Shown here: positions 5,405 to 7,166 of the stretch, one piece after another
How the letters are laid out: every line of letters begins with the position of its first letter
How positions within the stretch are numbered: position 1 is the stretch's first letter
Assembly: GCA_900769745.1 (NCBI GenBank)
Contig: CAAGHX010000010.1
Coordinates: 1 to 7,166, forward strand
Reading direction: 5' to 3'
DNA: 7,166 nucleotides
DNA from: an uncultured Alistipes sp.
GTDB lineage: Bacteria > Bacteroidota > Bacteroidia > Bacteroidales > Rikenellaceae
The notes under the pieces: generated by a model
What the model was told of the DNA's origin: nothing
Seen by the model: the letters and a program-made list of their open reading frames with translations, nothing else
The model's database searches: none
Program-made: the position numbers and the translations under genes

Positions 5405-7166
5405 TTAGTTTGCATTGATTTTAGGACGCTCACCCATAAATACAGGCTCGCTGCGACGCACGGCAGGACGTGCGATTGATGCAGGAACTCCACTTCGAAC
5501 ATCGACAGACTCAGTACCTCCAGCCTCAATAACATCGTTGGCAACAAACTCCTCGAAACTATACTCCTCGCCAGCAATAGCCTTGATACGCTTAACAATA
5601 ACCTCACGGCTGATAGTGCTGTAATAAGGAATATCGTTGTTCATACAACTATTTTGCTCAGAACGGAAAACGCCACGGTTGTGCATAAATCCACCCTCGA
5701 AAATATCGACTATCTGGTTGTACTTCTCGTGGAAGATAAGGTGCGACCAGGGCACTTCGTTCATCTTTCCTGTAAGAGAGAGATTTTCATACCAGCCCTT
5801 AGCCTTTGCTAAATTAAACTCAAATACGTGGCCACAGCAGATACAATCACAGTTGTCAATAAATGCATTGTGATAGATATACTCATCTCCCAACTTCGCA
5901 AATCCGTGACCACCTGCCTCGTGCTGAATTACACCTCGGAAATCCATCGGATAGCCGTAGTTGCTCATCGGACAATAAGCGATAGCAGCTCCACCGTCCC
6001 ACATATAACAGATACCTCCATAATCCTCGGTATTTGGAATCATCACAACAAGAGTTTCATCAAGATTGCTGTTGCTTACAGTTGGTGCTTTACAAGCATA
6101 TTCAAATATCATATTAAAATCGCTCTCTCCATTTCGGCCACCGAGTGATACATCACCTTTTGAAGTTGTATTAAATCGGTTGTGAATAATTGTATTCACA
6201 CCACCCACACCCGATTCGGGCGAAACGGCAATACCCGTATATACATTGAAGTACTCACGATAGGTCTTGTATGGCTCAATATTGAAGAAGTGTTCAACCG
6301 CCTCGTTGATATTTGTGAGCAACTTACCATCCGAAATATCCTTTGCATTGTAGCCATCACCCAAGAATACAAGGTTCACACCATCACCCTTTGACGCTGA
6401 TTGTAAAGTCAGGATTTGGTCTTCGGCATACTCATAGTCATATTGTGTCACCTTGCAACGAGTACGATAATCCTTGTCAACGAGTTTGAATACAACCTCG
6501 CCCTCACGAGTTGCAGAGCCCCTTGGCATCTCGGCAAAAGTGAGTTTCAATTCGTGCTTACCTGTACCACTCATCTTGTTGAGTGTCACCCAATCGGGCT
6601 TCTCCTCCACTACCCACTCATCATCGGCATTAAGCACCAAATCACGAGTAACCGAAGTGTTGATAGCATTTGCCATCATCGGACGAACAACGAGATTACG
6701 ATAAGCTGAAATACGCTTAAAATCTCTCCAGCCTGTAGCAGCCTGATATTGAGCGATGGCAGACTCAGGTACTTCCAATGTGAAATTATCCTTTGGCACG
6801 CCATTAAATGCGCCATCTTGCACATAAGCAGGAATCGTTCCTTTACATACTATACGACCAATGCCATAACAACCTTCAAATGAACCCCCATCTTCTCCAT
6901 ATAGCGGCTCATTTCTAACAGACTCAAGCCCTTCGGGAAATATAACACCTTCGATACTACTACAGTGAGCAAAAGCACCAGCTCCAATACTAATTACATT
7001 CTCAGGAATCTCTATTGTCCCCATCAAACGCCAATTATAAGCAAAAGCTCTATCACCTATTGCTCGCAAATTTTCAGGAAGGACTAATTGACCTGAGAAA
7101 TCACAATTGTAGAAAACGTTATCACTGATTACTTCCAAATTTTTTGGTAATCGTAATTCACCCTTA
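5405..7166 (-). CDS. LRR_5-BACON-M64 'IgA peptidase' metallopeptidase (5' end beyond the window)
   Basis: The frame is open from the right edge to the stop at 5405 (587 codons visible), so the N-terminus and signal peptide are missing. A TTG at 7138 is internal, not the start. In order from the edge there are about four BspA-type leucine-rich repeats, with recurring units such as GQLVLPENLRAIGDRAFAY and GTIEIPENVISIGAGAFAHC (7166 to about 6840). A BACON-like beta domain follows (EWVVEEKPDWVTLNKMSGTG, about 6700-6430), then a peptidase M64 domain (about 6400-5560) with the zinc motif HEAGGHGFAKLGDEY at roughly 5923-5879. HExxH gives two ligands and the catalytic Glu; the third ligand is probably in GDEY. 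The active site is intact. M64 founders cleave IgA, but most Bacteroidales members are untested, so substrate is open. LRR and BACON modules suggest binding to host protein or mucin glycan. It is cotranscribed with the lipoprotein gene downstream. Confidence 0.9.
   Translation of the reverse strand, partial: KGELRLPKNLEVISDNVFYNCDFSGQLVLPENLRAIGDRAFAYNWRLMGTIEIPENVISIGAGAFAHCSSIEGVIFPEGLESVRNEPLYGEDGGSFEGCYGIGRIVCKGTIPAYVQDGAFNGVPKDNFTLEVPESAIAQYQAATGWRDFKRISAYRNLVVRPMMANAINTSVTRDLVLNADDEWVVEEKPDWVTLNKMSGTGKHELKLTFAEMPRGSATREGEVVFKLVDKDYRTRCKVTQYDYEYAEDQILTLQSASKGDGVNLVFLGDGYNAKDISDGKLLTNINEAVEHFFNIEPYKTYREYFNVYTGIAVSPESGVGGVNTIIHNRFNTTSKGDVSLGGRNGESDFNMIFEYACKAPTVSNSNLDETLVVMIPNTEDYGGICYMWDGGAAIAYCPMSNYGYPMDFRGVIQHEAGGHGFAKLGDEYIYHNAFIDNCDCICCGHVFEFNLAKAKGWYENLSLTGKMNEVPWSHLIFHEKYNQIVDIFEGGFMHNRGVFRSEQNSCMNNDIPYYSTISREVIVKRIKAIAGEEYSFEEFVANDVIEAGGTESVDVRSGVPASIARPAVRRSEPVFMGERPKINAN

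Noticed and set aside
5338..5607. Minus-strand 89-codon open frame bridging the peptidase and lipoprotein genes
   Set aside because: It runs in another frame through two well-supported genes, with no domain or start signal.

Overview
The window looks like a Bacteroidales chromosome (Bacteroides/Parabacteroides/Alistipes type) carrying one end of an integrated mobile element. The evidence is Bacteroidetes-specific protein types (a fimbrillin-family lipoprotein, BspA-type leucine-rich repeats, a BACON domain, an M64 'IgA peptidase'), A-rich start regions without strong Shine-Dalgarno sequences, and -7 boxes of the Bacteroides form TAnnTTTG. The species cannot be named from this sequence. All six genes I accept lie on the minus strand, so they read right to left.

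Element side (1 to about 4220). Reading 5' to 3' on the minus strand, it holds: a complete tyrosine integrase (2860-4161); a Schlafen/AlbA_2 plus GHKL-ATPase plus winged-helix protein (1145-2812) with its own likely promoter; a small helix-turn-helix protein (541-972) closed by a strong terminator; and the first 92 codons of an excisionase-type helix-turn-helix protein that runs off the left edge (1-278). Each intergenic gap on this side, except the short one after the integrase, carries a distinct set of short repeats at helical spacing. These are TTTGTACGGCA x2 over the integrase promoter, GCnTTTAAATW pairs upstream of the small regulator, and an ATGCCA array upstream of the excisionase-like gene. 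Together they look like a recombination and regulation module with one cargo-type gene inserted in it.

Host side (about 4340 to 7166). Two bidirectional hairpin terminators (4353-4388 and 4451-4481) close off a two-gene operon entering from the right. Its first gene, truncated by the window edge, is a large LRR-BACON-M64 metallopeptidase (5405-7166). Its stop codon overlaps a possible ATG of the fimbrillin-like lipoprotein gene (4509-5387) in a TAATG arrangement. The pair probably makes a surface protease and a surface lipoprotein or pilin-like adhesin.

The attachment junction most likely lies in the gene-free gap 4162-4508, but it cannot be fixed with only one element end visible. The best candidate for something less described is the Schlafen-like ATPase between integrase and regulators, together with the three repeat arrays.
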